Shown: one piece after another, positions 56,837 to 56,837 of the stretch | Layout: every line of letters begins with the position of its first letter | Position numbering within the stretch: the stretch's first letter is position 1 | Assembly: GCA_947164985.1 (NCBI GenBank) | Contig: CAMUYI010000010.1 | Span: 1 to 56,837, forward strand | DNA from: an uncultured Bacteroidales bacterium | Lineage (GTDB): Bacteria; Bacteroidota; Bacteroidia; Bacteroidales; Paludibacteraceae | Direction of reading: 5' to 3' | DNA: 56,837 nt | Made by a program: the position numbers and the translations under genes | The notes under the pieces: generated by a model | The model's database searches: none | What the model was told of the DNA's origin: nothing | What the model saw: the letters and a program-made list of their open reading frames with translations, nothing else

Positions 56837-56837
56837 G

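Noticed and set aside
1..56837. tRNA or rRNA genes
   Set aside because: No cloverleaf with a TTCGA-type T-arm and no rRNA-like sequence was noticed; a tRNAscan run would settle it.

Overview
The window comes from a member of the Bacteroidales, and I would not name a genus. Supporting signs are promoters of the Bacteroidetes type (TTTG near -33, TAnnTTTGCA near -7), a TonB-dependent receptor, a SGNH esterase with the Bacteroidales C-terminal tail, a BtuB-type plug domain and the near absence of Shine-Dalgarno sites. Both ends cut through genes: dnaE at the left and the pyruvate:ferredoxin oxidoreductase gene nifJ at the right.

1-20.2 kb is dense, GC-rich core genome. dnaE-folC-prmA run rightward. 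mnmE-yicC-gmk-nadD run leftward from a promoter that lies back to back with that of a rightward operon (rpiB, a DASS anion transporter, an AspT-like antiporter, a porin, a hemolysin-III protein). A SGNH esterase/RluA operon, a Nudix hydrolase and a TonB receptor follow. Convergent genes overlap repeatedly here. Several housekeeping genes carry short in-frame inserts made of simple direct repeats.

20.3-33.5 kb is accessory. It begins with a phage-like module of small genes (three MAKV-type paralogues, a smalltalk-like lipoprotein, an HNH endonuclease). Then come a BsuBI/PstI-type restriction-modification pair, a DUF4143 ATPase, unknown genes, a deoxyribonucleotidase, an ImmA/IrrE-like peptidase, a membrane protein and an unknown regulator-like protein.

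33.9-55.0 kb looks like a roughly 21 kb island. A 119 bp copy of the nifJ 3' end at 33870-33988 is a direct repeat of the end of the intact nifJ at 55015-55133. All 13 differences between them are synonymous. Inside the island are (a) a second small-gene module with a sigma-like gene, an HTH protein, two MAKV paralogues and a compact lysis cassette (holin-like, DUF5675, u-spanin-like); (b) an AT-rich leftward operon joining radical SAM/SPASM, ACP, SDR and KAS III genes to glycan genes (GT4, PIG-L, GNAT-like, sialyltransferase-like, CMP-sugar synthetase) and an acyl-CoA ligase-like gene; (c) a ubiquitin-like conjugation operon (J-domain protein, WG-repeat protein, E2-like protein, JAB-E1 fusion, membrane SH3 protein); and (d) a REP-associated tyrosine transposase between two arrays of its palindromic repeat.

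The strongest candidates for an undescribed system are the J-protein/WG/E2/JAB-E1/SH3 operon, the ACP-glycan operon, and the lysis cassette embedded among MAKV-type small proteins. All functions are read from motifs and gene order; no database search was possible.
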